Shown here one piece after another: positions 1 to 15,200 of a DNA stretch of 64,000 nt. This DNA is from Oscheius dolichura. Its lineage: Eukaryota; Nematoda; Chromadorea; Rhabditida; Rhabditidae. The stretch spans positions 7,564,001-7,628,000 of the forward strand of contig OW051497.1 in the NCBI GenBank assembly GCA_932521035.1. Direction: 5' to 3'. The translations under genes were made by a program, and so were the position numbers. The stretch's first letter is position 1. Each line of letters opens with the position of its first letter. Below the pieces are notes generated by a model. The model was given only the letters and a program-made list of their open reading frames with translations, did not search any database and was not told the origin of the DNA.

Positions 1-85
1 AAAAGAAAGAAAATACGCGTATTCAGCCATTTTAGCAGAAATGTAGACTTATGCACGCTCATTAGCATATCGCAAAAGACGGGTA

Positions 86-109
86 GACTTATGCACGCGT
101 GCATAAGTC
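86..109. repeat. 24-bp perfect palindrome
   Basis: The half-site GACTTATGCACG is followed directly by its exact reverse complement. The same core (TAGACTTATGCACGC) recurs as a direct copy at about 44-58. It lies about 130 bp beyond the 3' end of the first oxidoreductase gene. It could be a MITE terminus or a protein-binding palindrome; no target-site duplication is visible. Confidence 0.7.
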
Positions 110-235
110 ACCTACGCCCTATGGCACAGAACGACGTTTGACAATAAGAGCATATAAGTTAAAATAGATGTTGAAAGACCGATTAGTTAAGAACAAGATA
201 TTCTACGACATACAATACACTTCATCTAAATTCAT

Positions 236-1985
<1,750 letters not shown>

Positions 1986-3738
1986 GGCTCTGAAAAATGG
2001 ATAATGGCAAAAATAGGCGGTTCCGGTAAGAGAAAGGGCACATATATAGAGGGAAATAACTGAAAACATGACCGATATTGTCAGCAAAAATGACGACCTA
2101 GGCAGACAACCAGGAAATGCACCCGCGTACTATGGTCTTTGTTAATCTGTGCGTTCGTTGATTTGGAGAAATCAATATACTATCAGTAAGGGTCGCTTCT
2201 GAGAAGTTGCTGGGCGAGAAAGATACGCTAATGGGAAATGGCCCAACCTATAGATTACAGAAAACGGATTTTCCCACTCGCTTGCGATTCACCTTATAGC
2301 TGGTGGGTTTTGAGCTCCCCAAGCTCATCCTGCTTCTCTTTTAGGCCCCTTTAAATGAATTTTTGGCCCGATTTATGAGAAGCACTGGATATGTACATAA
2401 GAAAATCACGGCGGCGACTTCAACGATTTCTAGGATGGATGCCTCACCTGATTGTAGCCAGGGCAAACTTCATAACATTTCTGCAGTTTATTATCTGAAG
2501 AGACTGTTCATCTTCACACTCTCTTCTTCGAATGCTCCGCTCTATTTTTGTTATCCAAGACTGCTCTATTCTTTGGTGCTTTCTGATTTAAGTAAATCAA
2601 TAAATAAAGGAATCAAGAAGGCCTACCTACATTCTGCGTCTTTCCGGTATTAATTACAAGCTCTGTGCAATGGCGTGCTACTATGGCAAGCGTGGGTCAT
2701 GGCTGTCCATAATTGCGTCGTCTTTTTCCCGCCTTCCTGGAATGTTTTCCTTTTCAAATTTGCATAGCAGATTATCACTTCTCCTAATTCTTCATTCCCT
2801 TAAAAATTCGAGGTGTAATTGCCTTATTTGGTCAATGACAATAGAGTACTACCATGATATGTACGCAGAATATCGTGCTCTATGGGGAAAATAAATGAAA
2901 GCATTGTATGACTTCTGTGATCCCTTCGATTACGAATACGGTGTCTTAAAATTGTCTCATATTGGCTTAAAAAAATATTATTCCCCAAAGCTTTATACAA
3001 TTGTTTCATTGAGGATATTATTCGTTAATTTATAAGAACAGAAGCGTATTATAAGCTTTAGTGTTGGTCTTATTGTCACCTACGTATTGCAGAAGGATAG
3101 TCATGGAGCGAAATAATCCAAAAGGGCCGAGGGTGCCGAACAGAGCCGCCAAGGACATAACTGGCATATTTCCCTTACTTTTGTTTTCAATCTTAATATT
3201 TACGAAGTATAACAATTTAGATGTCACTGTCCATCGGCATCAGAAAATAGGTCTTTGTCTACAAACCAAATCCCCATACTCCTGAGAAGTTCTTCTGGGG
3301 CATAGTGAAAGGCGCCGCCTTCAATTTCAAGATTGCGAATGATCTAATTTATTGTGCTCCCCATTTGCCTCTTTTGTGAACTGAACTATCGATTCCATCA
3401 AGTTCTGATTTTCCATTTTGATTTACTTGTAACCAGCGGTTGTTTCCTCGAGTATTAATGACATTACCAAAGAATTTATTAATCAATCGAAATGAGTATT
3501 CTATTTTTTTTGTTACTATGATGCTTTCGTATCCAAATGCATTAATTCCACGTCCTTGTTGTTTCCAATAAAGTTCAGTTTTCCTTGTTTTCGACTGAAT
3601 GGGCAACATGCAAGATCCTAATGGATGCCAACTGGTTCCCCGATTTTTCGGAAAATTTACTGCACCATAGATGCAAAAATCACTTTATTGCACGTTATTT
3701 TCTATACAACTTTTATGTAAACAACCATTTATTAAAAA
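1986..3738. other. Intergenic, no gene supported
   Basis: About 1.75 kb between oxidoreductase copies 1 and 2. The open frames here are short, lack splice-consistent neighbours and show no recognisable domain. A coding-strand poly(A) signal for copy 2 (AATAAA, seen as tttatt on plus) lies at 3728-3733, six bases after its stop. Confidence 0.6.
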
Positions 3739-5351
3739 TTAGTTGTGCAATGCAGTATATTCCAAGACACCGTAAACAGGAATGTTCTCCTTTGCCAGTT
3801 CTTGAATGGCTTCTGTGTAGGCTGCGACAGCTGAGAGGAAATGCGCGGCTTCCTCTGGCTGTGAAAAGTCGGGGATATCACCGGTTATTCTGAATCTACC
3901 CTTGAACTCAACAAGAAAAGAGGTACTTACACTCCATTGAGTTCTTCGAGGGATCTCTTTCCAGCGAGGGCCATTTGAGAAGTAGCTGCAACCAGGGTCA
4001 GCCCCAAGTTATTCTGATCCAGTGCGTCTGCTACAGCTGCTGTAGCTTCTCCACTGAGAATCTTCTTTGCCAGGTCGGGCTCGGCAGCAGTTGGGCGGCC
4101 AAGACCTATCCCATCAGTAGATCCATTTTCAATAGCAGCGACCATTCCTCCAATCGTTCGGAAACCACCGGTCACGTAAACCACAGTGTTCTTGAAGACT
4201 GGGCGGATCTAAAAGGGAACTAATCTTTGTAGTGGTGTGCTTAGTCTTACCATGTCCGTGAACTCTAAGAAAAAAGCTTCTCTCCGGCGAGTCGAGTCCC
4301 TCTCGTGATGGAATGCCCACTTCTCCATGGTACCGCCGGACATCTCAACGAAGTCAAAGCCTTTCTTCTCCAGCAGCTGACACATTATTTTGGCGTCATT
4401 TGTTTGTAGTCCTTCCTCTTGAAATTCAACAGAATTTGTCTTGATCCCGACGAGGAAGCCTGTCTTCAATGGAATGGCATCCCTGATGGCGTCGTAGATT
4501 TCGAGGACAATGCGGACCCTGTTCTCTGGAGGGCCACCATACTGATCAGTTCTTTTGTTAGTGGTTGGGGACATGAACTGCGAGAGAAGATATCCATGCG
4601 CTCCGTGGAGTTGAATCCCATCAAATCCTATAAATTTGAAAATGTCCAAATTTTCCCATGATTACCGACCTGTTTCATAGATAACTCTTGCAGCATACAC
4701 GAATCTGTCGATGACTTCTGTCTTTATTTGTTCAAGTGTTAGCGGAATAGGCTTGCCATAGCCGCTGAATTCCTTTTCTTTCAAAAGCTGGACATCTGAA
4801 GCCGAGAACGGACTAGGATTAACAGCGAAGGGAGTCTGTCGTCCAGCCTTAACGTTTCATTTCGGTAGGCAAACCCTAAGAACCTTACGTTAGTGAGCTG
4901 GGCCACTACCAATGCGCCGTCCTTCCTGGCCGCTTCAGCATATCGTCTGAGTTGTTTCCTGAGCTCATCGGTGTCATTCTCCTTACTGACCACGGTATTT
5001 CCGGCAAATTCGAGGTGGTGCTAAAATGTAAGCGAAGGTTGCCATTCATTTAAGCAACTTACTGGATCGACAGGCATATTTCCAGTCAGGACCATTCCAA
5101 ATCCTCCGTGCCCCCATTTTTCATACATGTTGATAATGCGCTCCGAGGGGATTCCCCTTTTTGTAAGGTCTACGGGATCCCAGGAGGAGATTCGTTCCGT
5201 CATAGCTGCCTTTAAAATGATAATTACCACAGAACGTCGTATATACTACCTTCATAAAGCGATTTCTGGCTATTTTTCCGCTTCTGAACTTCAGAGGAGT
5301 TCCAAGGATGGAAGCATCAGTTGTAGAGCTTTGATGGCGTTGATGAACCAT
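3739..5351 (-). CDS. Old-yellow-enzyme-type NADH:flavin oxidoreductase, paralog 2
   Basis: Second copy of the tandem family. Seven exons (5351-5250, 5209-5063, 5020-4889, 4847-4670, 4627-4251, 4208-3931, 3889-3739) encode 454 aa. The overall TIM-barrel motif order is the same as in copies 1 and 3 ([57 protein letters not shown]). Two oddities: three introns present in copy 1 are missing (exons 5+6+7 and 8+9 of copy 1 are fused), and the usual QLSHAGRQ reads QLTNAGRQ, so the conserved His is Asn127. The last intron needs the acceptor GATTCAG just before ATAACC to keep frame with the ITGDIPDFS tail. The acceptor before the start codon is weaker than in the sister copies. Probably functional, possibly with altered flavin or substrate handling. 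Confidence 0.92.
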
Positions 5352-5721
5352 TGTAGACTTGCACAGTAAATAGGTGGAAGTTGTCTTGCCCCATCAAGAA
5401 ATCACTTTTATATATTAAGAGTCTGCCCGCCGTGATGACAAAATTGTCATCATGAAGACACTGTCTTTTGGAATTGACCTCCACCATACCGGCATGCACG
5501 TGAATTGAATCGGTGTTTACCCGTTCCTACGATTAGAATCAATGTTCACGCGTTTTCCTGTGCAGACAATCACTGCAGAACGCTACCAGGGTGCAAACAA
5601 CGGGCGATTTTCTCATCCAAACTATAGCGCCGCCAAAAATCATTATTTTCCCCAAATTAATCACTTCTTGGTAATATGATCAATTGAACCGAATTGTTTA
5701 TTTCGTTATTTACACATGGTT

Positions 5722-7412
5722 TCAAATAGGAAGCCCATAATCGTGAACGGCAACGTACTCCAGCACTCCAGCAATGGCGGTGTTGCTCTCAGCATATTTG
5801 GTCAGCGTTGCTACATACTCGCCGATGTCCTTCAAATACTTGTCCACTTCCTCCTGACGAGAGAAGTCGGGAATATCTCTCATAAGGCTAAAAATCATTT
5901 CTCTCAAAGAAATGGAAAATGACTAACTGTCCGTTGATTTCTCCAACAGGTCGCTTTCCCATCAGGGCCATCTGTGAAGCTGAGGCCATCGACGTTATTC
6001 CGTAGTCATTCTGATCAAATTTACTGGCAGCCGCTGCATGAATCTCTCCATTTAGGATCTTCTTAGGAAAGTCTAAGGATTCTCTGTTATAATTGAAGGA
6101 AGGCTTCCACCTGGTTCAGCAGTCACCGGGCGAGCTAGCCCTATTCCGTCAGTAGAGCCATCCTTCACCGCTCTCACCATGGCAGCAGCTGTTCGAAATC
6201 CTCCTGTCACATAAATAATTGTCTTCTGGAAGACTTGACGCAGCTGAATAAAAATTATTGTTACAACGGGAGGAATGAGACGAGCCTCGTCGGCAAACTC
6301 AAGGAAGAATGCCTCCCTTTGCTTGGTTGACTCTCGAATATGGTTGAATGCCAGCTTCTCGTAACTTCCTCCTGATAGTTCAACGAAGTCAAATCCTTTT
6401 TCCTGAATCAGGGGAATTTTTAAAGGAACTGAGGGTACTGTACCTCAAGTAATCTGCACATAATCTTGGCGTCTTCCACCTTCAACCCGTCATTCTGGAA
6501 CTCGACGGAGTTCATCTTGATTCCAACAATAAATTTTGTACTGGCTGGAATTTCCTCTCTAAAAATGCTTGTTTTCAGGTGAACAAGTATTCACTACCTA
6601 ATGGCATCATAGATTTCCAAGATTAGAGAAACTCTGTCCTCCGGCAGGCCGCCATATTTGTCCTTCCTCTTATTAGTGGTAGGGGACATGAACTGCGACA
6701 AGAGGTAACCATGCGCCCCGTGGAGTTGAATACCATCGAACCCTGGTTAAATTCGTCTAAGTAGCAGCTGTAACGGTACCTGTTTCGTAGGCCACTTTAG
6801 CTGCATAAACGAATTTGTCAATCACCAGGGTTTCCATTTCCTCCAATGGTATGGGGACCGGCTTGCCGAAGTCGGTGAAAAGCGGCCTGCCTTCCAGTTG
6901 AACATCCGAGGCAGAGTAAGGAGTCGGGTTAATGAGAGCAGGAGTCTGTCGCCCAGCATGGGAGAGCTGCACAATTCCGAGAGATCCATCACCCTGCATT
7001 GCGTTGGATAATCGCCGAAGCTGATTGCGCAACTCGTCACTGTCGTTCTCTTTGCAAATAACCATGTTGCCAGCGCCTTCCAGATGCTCCTAAATAAATT
7101 TCTATGCTCGACTTGTTATCTTCTACCGGATCGACTTGGACATTTCCTGTTAAAATCATTCCAAACCCTCCGTGACCCCATCTTTCATACATGTTGATGA
7201 TTCTTTCTGTAGGGATGCCTCTTTTCTTTATGTCCAGGTCCCATTGAGAGATCCTCTCAGTCATAGACGCCTAAAGACATAAAACTTTCTGAAAACGACT
7301 TCTGCACGACCTTTAGAAATCGATTCTTAGCAGTCTTCCCACTTCGAAAATGGACTTCCTCTCCTAGAATGGCAGGATCAACCATTTCAGTTGGAAGTCT
7401 TTCGAAAACCAT
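5722..7412 (-). CDS. Old-yellow-enzyme-type NADH:flavin oxidoreductase, paralog 3
   Basis: Third and most upstream copy. Nine exons (7412-7311, 7270-7127, 7089-6780, 6742-6598, 6558-6444, 6402-6286, 6243-6111, 6072-5928, 5887-5722) encode 458 aa. Motifs: [34 protein letters not shown] (His126), [36 protein letters not shown]. The start ATG sits ten bases after TTTTCTAG, a trans-splice-type acceptor. Relative to copy 1 it lacks one intron (copy 1 exons 3+4 are one exon here). Keeping frame and matching the phase seen in copies 1 and 2 needs a GC donor (GAG|GCTCGT) at 6285-6284, a rare GC-AG intron. The copy 3 stop and copy 2 start are about 370 bp apart, so co-transcription is possible but unproven. 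Confidence 0.92.
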
Positions 7413-10400
7413 TGTTTGTGTCCTAGAAAATAAAGGATAAAGACAATGCGAACAATGCTGAGATAAACATGGACAGACTTGAGCATGCTGCTGACCTCTC
7501 AAGGAAAGCGAAACGTTTGATCACAAAAGCCATTTCATTTTAGCTTTGCTAATGGCATTCATCGATTGAACTTTTGTTTTTGGCCACTGGGAACATTTCG
7601 AACCACGAAAAGGTCGTAAATATCCTCAGGGATGCCCCTGGCCTCGGCCTGTTTACAAATACATCCAACCTGTTGTCAATCAAATATTCCGGACAGTGCT
7701 TTGTCCATTTTTGTTCGACCCTACCCCACCTGCTAGGATAATTAGTACCTGGCAAGGCCGCACTCTAACAAATCACTCCCGCAATTACCGTGTAAGGGTC
7801 GATAGGAGAGCATGACCTTTCACTGTATTCTTTCCATTTTCCCCTCCGGCCGGCTCTTTTGTCTCTACCGGAAGATATTTGATATGACGAATTGTTTGTT
7901 AGTGAAACTTTATTCTGTCCGACTGACCTTTCCCATCGTTGCTCATCCCCCTCGCCGGGTTACCTGATTCACACGCACACATGCAGCTGGCCGGCCAAGG
8001 TTTCTGTTACATTTGAATCGGGCTATTTGTGTCTGTCTCAGGCCAGTCTGAGTGTTTTCTACCTGCTCTGAGTCACTTTGGCTAGTGTCCGGATGAAAAA
8101 GGCACCCATTGTCCAGTTCTTGGGTCATGAGAATTCTGTCTCGTCTTTACAGTAGCACCCACACAGACAGCCTCAACCTCCTCTCCTGGTCAGCTGCTGT
8201 AATAGCTTTTTCTTTTACGTTTGCGCTACCTCATTTTCACCGCGAATAGCTCTTTTTTACCCGTTGAATCGGCCGTCCTCGTCGTGGTTCTTTTTCATAT
8301 CCAGTGGGGCTGTTGCTTCGCCTTCTCCCCCATAATTATGAGACCCCTCGACTCAATGTCAAACCAACAAACTAGACCATCCCTCCTGACGATCTCGCCC
8401 TTAGCACTTTAAAGAACATGACAGAAAGGCAGCTTTCTGCAGTAATATTTTACGAGAGGTCACACATTTAAAGTGGTTTTGGCGCACATAGACCGATCTT
8501 ATCTGAAAAAGAATCTTCCTCGCTACCCACAGCGTTCTGTCTTGACCTGCGAGAGATCTAATAGATGACAACGACCAACAGACCGTTCTTGCCTCTAAAT
8601 TTTCCCAGATCAAAGGACTGCCCCGCTAAGAAGGCGGTCAGTAAACTCCTTCACACCCCCCACCACCACTGTTTGTGGCTCTGTGCAAAATTTCGCACGT
8701 GCGCCCCATTGTTTGAAAGCACCTCACCTGAAACCACACCTGCGCTCCTCTCTCTTGAGATTAGGATTCGTTCACATTCTTCGGGTTTCAGGTGTTTATT
8801 TTTATCCTCTCGGCCACCGCCACCACCCACCGGGTGTCGTCTGGCAGTGTTGCAACCACCCCCAGCAAACAGTCAACATTGTTTATAATTTCTCTCTAGC
8901 TAGCCCTTTGTGGCAACCCACCAGCCTAAAGGGTTCTCTCTCCAAATAGACCAAAACGGCTACAAGAAGAAATTGCTCTTGTAACATTTCCGTGTTTGTC
9001 CTGTTGTCGCCGATTGGACGAGAGCGCTGTTGTGCTCTCGAGGCAGTTTTCGAGCATCGGTACGCCGGTATTTGCCCGATAATGGGATCGCCCTCCTTAC
9101 CTGAACCTGCCTTTGGGCAAACTTTAACTCTGACCTCCTCTCTCTGCGACTTGGGATCTCTTCCAGAGGGTCTCCAAAACTTGTTCCTTAAAGTTTCTCG
9201 CAACTATCAAATGCACCAATCGCCTCTCTTTTCTACGAGGGACGAATCTAACCCTGGGGAGCCGGCGCCACATTATCACCACTCATGACATATGCGGTTC
9301 CCTAAAATCCCCGGAGTACTCTAGTCACTCTCTGGTCTTGATCTCTGCCTCCTCCCCTGTTGCATTGTCACGACTATATAGTCGAGATAGAGATGGCATT
9401 GTGTAATCCCCTTTCGGACATGTCTTTTTTGTTCAAATAGCCGGACAAGATCATATTTCATGTGTCCATTTGGGTGGAGGTGGAGGGTGGTTATTTAGGT
9501 ATATGTCTTCGACCTCCAAACGTACCTCATCCCCCACAGGTAGCCCCCAATACAACGTTGCAATTTCGCAGTATTCCGCCGCGGACGTCTCCAAGATTTA
9601 CGATGTTCCTTGAGAGGTGACAATTCATGGCTACCCCCGGTGGTACCAGGCCTATTACGGTCTTTGCTAATCAGCAATAACATGTCTAAAGCCTGACCAA
9701 TGGGTGACAATTTACCTAATGTGGGTTCGAATGTCGCAGTACCGGTCAACGTGGATTGTTTGTTCTACTGCACCGTCTCGCGACTATACTCCACCCTTGG
9801 CTTTGCCGCTTCTCTACCACCAAAGAAAGCCACCGGCTTGGCTCCCCTCCTTTCTTCTTCCCCACAGAATCTCATTTTCCCTCCTGCTTAATTCCCATGT
9901 CTCTGCTTGATTTACTCCGATATTGCACCAGCCGTTCGTTCCCACTTTAACCTCCGTAGTATTTAGTCTCTAGGGGGTTTGTGTCATTTCCGCAGACAAT
10001 AAAATCAGTCTCACTCGGGTGAACATCTCCCCCCAGTTGGCTATTTACCTAGAAAAGTAGAACCAGTATATACAGTATGACCTCCCGCTGAGGGATGTCC
10101 TCAAGATTGGCCTCAATCCAACTTTTACGTCAGCTGGAAACTGCAGAGAAATGATCGGGCAGCGCAGTCCATACCTGACGATCGCCATTATTCGTCATTA
10201 TTAGCCAGGCTGGACCCTACGCAAAGGCCTACCCGATGCGGGGGGTTGACCCTCAATTTGGGCTCTTCCTAACGGTGCACCTGTCACCAGCTGTATCTAT
10301 TGATCATAGCTGCTCACTTGGCATGAGCAACTCATTCCCATCATTATTCATCCCCCGGCGGAAGTCCTCCAAATTTATGCACTGTCCGGTCTTCTTCCGG

Positions 10401-12298
10401 TGACTGCGTCTATTACAGTCCGATTTATTTCTGTCTCCAAACTCTCAATTGTCTATTATTAGACAGGCGAGAAAAAGTGAAGTGAGGGCGGTTTAAAATG
10501 TTTCGTTGTACTGCTTCAATTGCCATCAGACATAGCCCAGGGGGAACGGGTTTCCAGCAAAAACACAGTGGTGCCCGTTCCCGGGCGATGATCGCCTTCC
10601 TCAAATGTGTTACCCCGTGTAATGAATGATTCGAGACCTTTGAACCACGTGCTGGCTACTCATCCCCCTAGGAAACTGGTTGCCAAAGACTATCGCCATT
10701 ACTTGACGTACAAAACAGCCGTCATTGCCAACCTTGCGCACTCTAGTTCTATTTTTTCTTCTTCTATCGGCCACCCCATAGCTCGCTACCGTGTAATTTG
10801 AGCTATAGACCGGTAGACGTAACATTGCTTTGATCCTTCCTGTCGCCTCTTTATGCTTTCCTGTACTTTTTACTTTGTTTATAGTTCCTACAAAGAGACC
10901 GCTTGACCCCGCCAATTCATCATCGGCATATTAATGCCTATGGTGCCGCAGACTGCTAGCACTTTCACCATGTGGTTGGTGACAACCCCGGGGGTTTCCC
11001 CCTTCTCCTCTTGCCGTCATAGCGGTCCCACTGAGCTTCATATGCTTTTTCAACAAAAGTTGAGAAAGTGTCAAGTGGCCCGCTGCTTTCCGCTGGTCAT
11101 CCCGCTTTTTGATTGCGCACGCCGGCCACTCATTACGGTCGCTTTTCGCCATGCTCATTCGCGCACTTCTTCATATACAAGCACAAGCTGCCGCGCTTTT
11201 ATTAAACAGAATTTCTGGTTCTTTATTGAATTGGATCTTCCGGAAAAGAGAAGCGGGGACTGTTTTCTCCCGATACTGTTCATCGATAACCTTCTTTTCT
11301 ACGACGGCGGTGGTGTCTATGTCGGTCTCTTCTCTCTCTCGCTCGCTATCTTCTAGAGGGGGAACTTCACACCCTTACCGGCTGGCAGAAAATCTTTTAT
11401 CTCCGCGTTGTATCGGATCGCGCATCTATTTGTTTGTGTCAGGGGTCCATATCCTAGATCTGCTATGGATCGGCCTCCATCTTTATGTCCCCCGAATCCA
11501 TCATATCTAATTTGCGTTCTCAATGAAATTCTGCTTATCACTATCATCAGCTGATTCTGCCCCTCCCCTCTCCACTCCAGCTGCCCTTGACTCCTTCTCA
11601 ATATTATGGCAGCTAGTCCTCTCTTGGACTCATAATAAGACCGACCGGTTTCGGGTAGCAAAAGTGGTGCACTCCTGGGGCAAGAGTTCGTGTTAATTGC
11701 CACGGTTGCTTTCTCTCATTTTCCAGTCTTGGGCTTCAGTAGCGACATCTCCTGTCCTGACGTCGAGAGTCATTATTTTGATCGTGAAATCCATCCATCT
11801 GGATTAAACTACAATGATCCATTTTCTTCAGTGTGTCTGCCTCCCGCCGATTGGTAATTATTACGTGAGGCTATTCTCCATCTGAACTATCTATGACTTT
11901 CGCTTCCTTCTCGTGTCCTCTGTACTTCCTCTCCCACCTATTTCACTCGATCATGATAGCAGTGTTTCATCTTAACGACAGCTAATCAACAAAGGCGGCC
12001 CTTCTTTCACCCGCAGGTCGCTTTGCAACAGTTGCCCTCTCCCTACTGGATTTATGGTCATCTTGTGTCCATATAACCGTTGTAAACTAGCCTTTTGTTT
12101 TTGGTTCTCTTGTCATTACAACCTTCCTCCCCTAATCCCTTATGATTTGTACCTTTGAAGGCAGCTGACTGGCACTCCATCTTCCTGGAGACATGTCTTA
12201 TCTGATCTCACAATATTTGCTCTTTCCTACTGTATTTATCTCCTCTTTCTCTTCCTTAAAAAGCACTTTCAGGGTGGGCAACTAGGCCAACAAAAGCC
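7413..12298. other. 4.9 kb intergenic region
   Basis: It separates the divergent oxidoreductase cluster (minus) and the SYG-2-like gene (plus). It is pyrimidine-rich on the plus strand and holds only short overlapping open frames with no domain and no coherent splice chain. I found no tRNA, rRNA or transposase. Its size and position fit an extended upstream control region for the neuronal-type receptor gene, but that is inference. Confidence 0.5.
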
Positions 12299-15200
12299 AT
12301 GGGCTCGCTGCCTTTAACGGCGCTTCTCATAGGACTTTCGCTCCGCCTGTCAGGTAGGCTCCACTGTTTGAGAGTGATCTCATTTTTTTTGGGTAGCCAC
12401 TGCCCGCCAGCCGTTTGTTTAGCGCTTCTCTTCAAAAACTATTCTCACGATTGTGAGTGTTTCTCAAAGCTTGGCTCGGAGGGGTGCCTCGGGACGCGGG
12501 GCGACTTCGCGCGCAGACTTCAAATCTGACGCACGTGTGCTCAAAAAAGGAGGTGGGAAGCGCACGGTTGCCGTATATTTGTGAACGGTCACTCCTGTTT
12601 GTTCTCGGCGGCTCCTAAGAAATCGATTGCTAATCAGATGACGGGCGGAAAGTCGTCGGGTCAACGGAACGGTAACCGGAGACACCTAACACATTGGGGG
12701 TTCCGGCCGGGATGATTGAATGCGTTCCGACCACAGATGAGACAGTCCAGGGCAATTCTTTGTTTTCAGCTGGTATATCTGTTGACGAAGTTTTTTCTTC
12801 TGCCCCTCAGAAGGAGCCTTATTATGTAAATGACGGAGCTCCTGGGCCTACGCTGCCTTGCAATGTACGCCCTCCTTATTCCGACAGAGGACAATACGAA
12901 ATCTACTGGTCGAGGTACCACAACGGCCAAATTAGGCAAGTTTCCTCGGAGGACCTCATTAAAATCTCTTTTAGACACGTTTCACGAAATGAAAAACTAC
13001 ACGACAAGGAATATTTCGAACTGATGAGTAATCCAACGACCGGAGAATACGACCTCCGGATAAAAATGGTCTCTCGTTCTCATGTGGAAGGATCCTACCA
13101 ATGTACCGTGTTAGATCCAAACAGCGGAGAACAATATTCCACTGATGGCGCGAATGTGGTGGCCCTGGGTGAGTTGGACCTTTGAACACGTCGTAAAAGC
13201 GCCTAATCATAACCCCAAAGAGAGGTCGCGCCGCCGAATTCAGACTTTGTCAGTTCTGTGTATCAGACAGTCGGCCTTGTAGATGGTAATCTTGTGAATA
13301 ACACGCACTCCGTACGGTAATTGCACGCATTGCGCGAGACGATTAGCAGCGGGGATTTAGCTACGTGAGCCTATTTGAGGATATCTCCAAGACCGGGGAG
13401 GGTAATGTCATCTCTGTTTCCACGAGTCTCATCCGTGTGTTGGTCAAGCTTTCAAGTTCGCTGACCTGTGACCGCCGCAGTATTGTCTCAGCGCTTCCAA
13501 ATCTGTAAGCAAACAGGCCTCCTCCTGGACACCCAGACACACGCGAACGAGGGATCGTCTCGTTTTTTGAGGAGGAGATTTAAACTGATTTCTGATCATC
13601 CTGTAATGGACAGACCGTTAGCTGCAAATTTGGTTAGAAACCCCATGAGGCGTGCTGTTGTTACGCAGCTGTAGCGGAATAAGCCTCTTAATTACTGATT
13701 GCATATCCGCGTTGCCACATTAATCCATAATGAAGTGTTCTGTATCCAGCGGGGCTAGGCTGTTAATATCCGAGAGGTGCATTTGATACCCTGTCCAGGT
13801 GGGGCCAATCCTCTCCAGATGAGACTGGCTTCTCCCAGCAATTATGAGCCACAAGACCCAGGGGGATAAAGATTCCCGGTTCTCGTTCTCTCGATGAAGA
13901 AAAGAACTTTTTTTTCTCGCTCGCCGTACTCAAAACGACCGGCACACACAGAGAGAGGGTAAATTGTCCGGCTCCAGGTGGTCGCCACAAACAACTAGCC
14001 TTCGCTAGAAAAACTGCAGGTCACCGGGAGGAAATTATGGAACAAACCAAGGGCAAAATGGGTGGTAAAAAGAGTGAATGAACGGCGCAGGTGGCTCAGC
14101 TAAAGGAAGATTTCAGTACCACCGGAGAATCCTGTAATCGCCGAGGCACCAACCACTGCCATTACCGAAGGCGAGACCGTCACCTTCAAGTGTACTTCTG
14201 CCGGTGGTAGCCCGGAACCTACATTCAGCTGGATCTTTCCCAATGGTTCCACGGCTCATGATCGTTTGGTCAATACCCAAACAAAAGGCGGTCTTTCGGA
14301 AAGTACCCTTCAGTATGTGAACCCGTAATTCTGTTTGCTTATTGGAATGATTTCAGTTTCCGGGTCAGTTCAGACGACAATGGAGCATTTGTGACCTGCT
14401 CGGTGACCAATAAAGCCATCGAGGGAGGCCCAGCCAAGGAGGAACACAGCCCAAGGATCAATGTCCTCTTCAGGCCACATGTTCATGTACTACCGGCACA
14501 GGAATTGACAGTTGAAATTGGACAACCCGTTCAATTATCATGTGAAACGGAATCGAATCCGTCGCCGCCTAGTTATGAATGGTATAAATTTGGTTTGTCT
14601 TCTATGTTAATGAGGGTTTTTAGGAAACATTTGACCAGCGGCGAACGCTATCTCGGATCGAAATGGCCGTTGATCGCCGAAAAGAAGATGGCCGGGGAGA
14701 TTGAGTGCAGAGCGCGGAACACCGTTGGAGAAGGAGCTGATATTGTCAAATTGAATGTTCAGTACGCCCCCGAGGTTACTGTAAAGGTAGTGTAACACCT
14801 TTTACATTTGAATCTCATTTTTAGGAAAGAGTAAACCCCAACGAAGGTGAGCGAGTGGAAATCGAGTGTTTCGTCAGTGCCAATCCCCGAGCAACGGAGA
14901 TTCGCTGGGCCGGACCTGACGGATTCCTCTCCGATGGGCCTATCCTCATCCTATCCAGCGTTAAGAGGTATAACTTTCACATGATCGTCCTCACTTTCTC
15001 CCAAATGGGTTTGGCAGTATAATTGTTCCGGTCGGATCAGTAACGCCGTCTCCACGGGGTGCCCTCTTAGGAGTCTGATCCTAAAAGAGACCGGTTGGAA
15101 ATGATTCATTGAGGAGGATGCCAGTAATGAGAATAACGTTTCGTCTTTTTAGGGAACAATCGGGAAATTACACTTGCTCCGCTACGAACTATTTGACAAT

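Noticed and set aside
9700..9760. GGTTCGAAT B-box-like word
   Set aside because: No A box or pairing stems at the right distance.
8565..11703. Several 60-140 codon open frames
   Set aside because: They overlap on both strands, are Pro/Ser/Leu-rich from pyrimidine-rich DNA, and have no recognisable domain or coherent introns.
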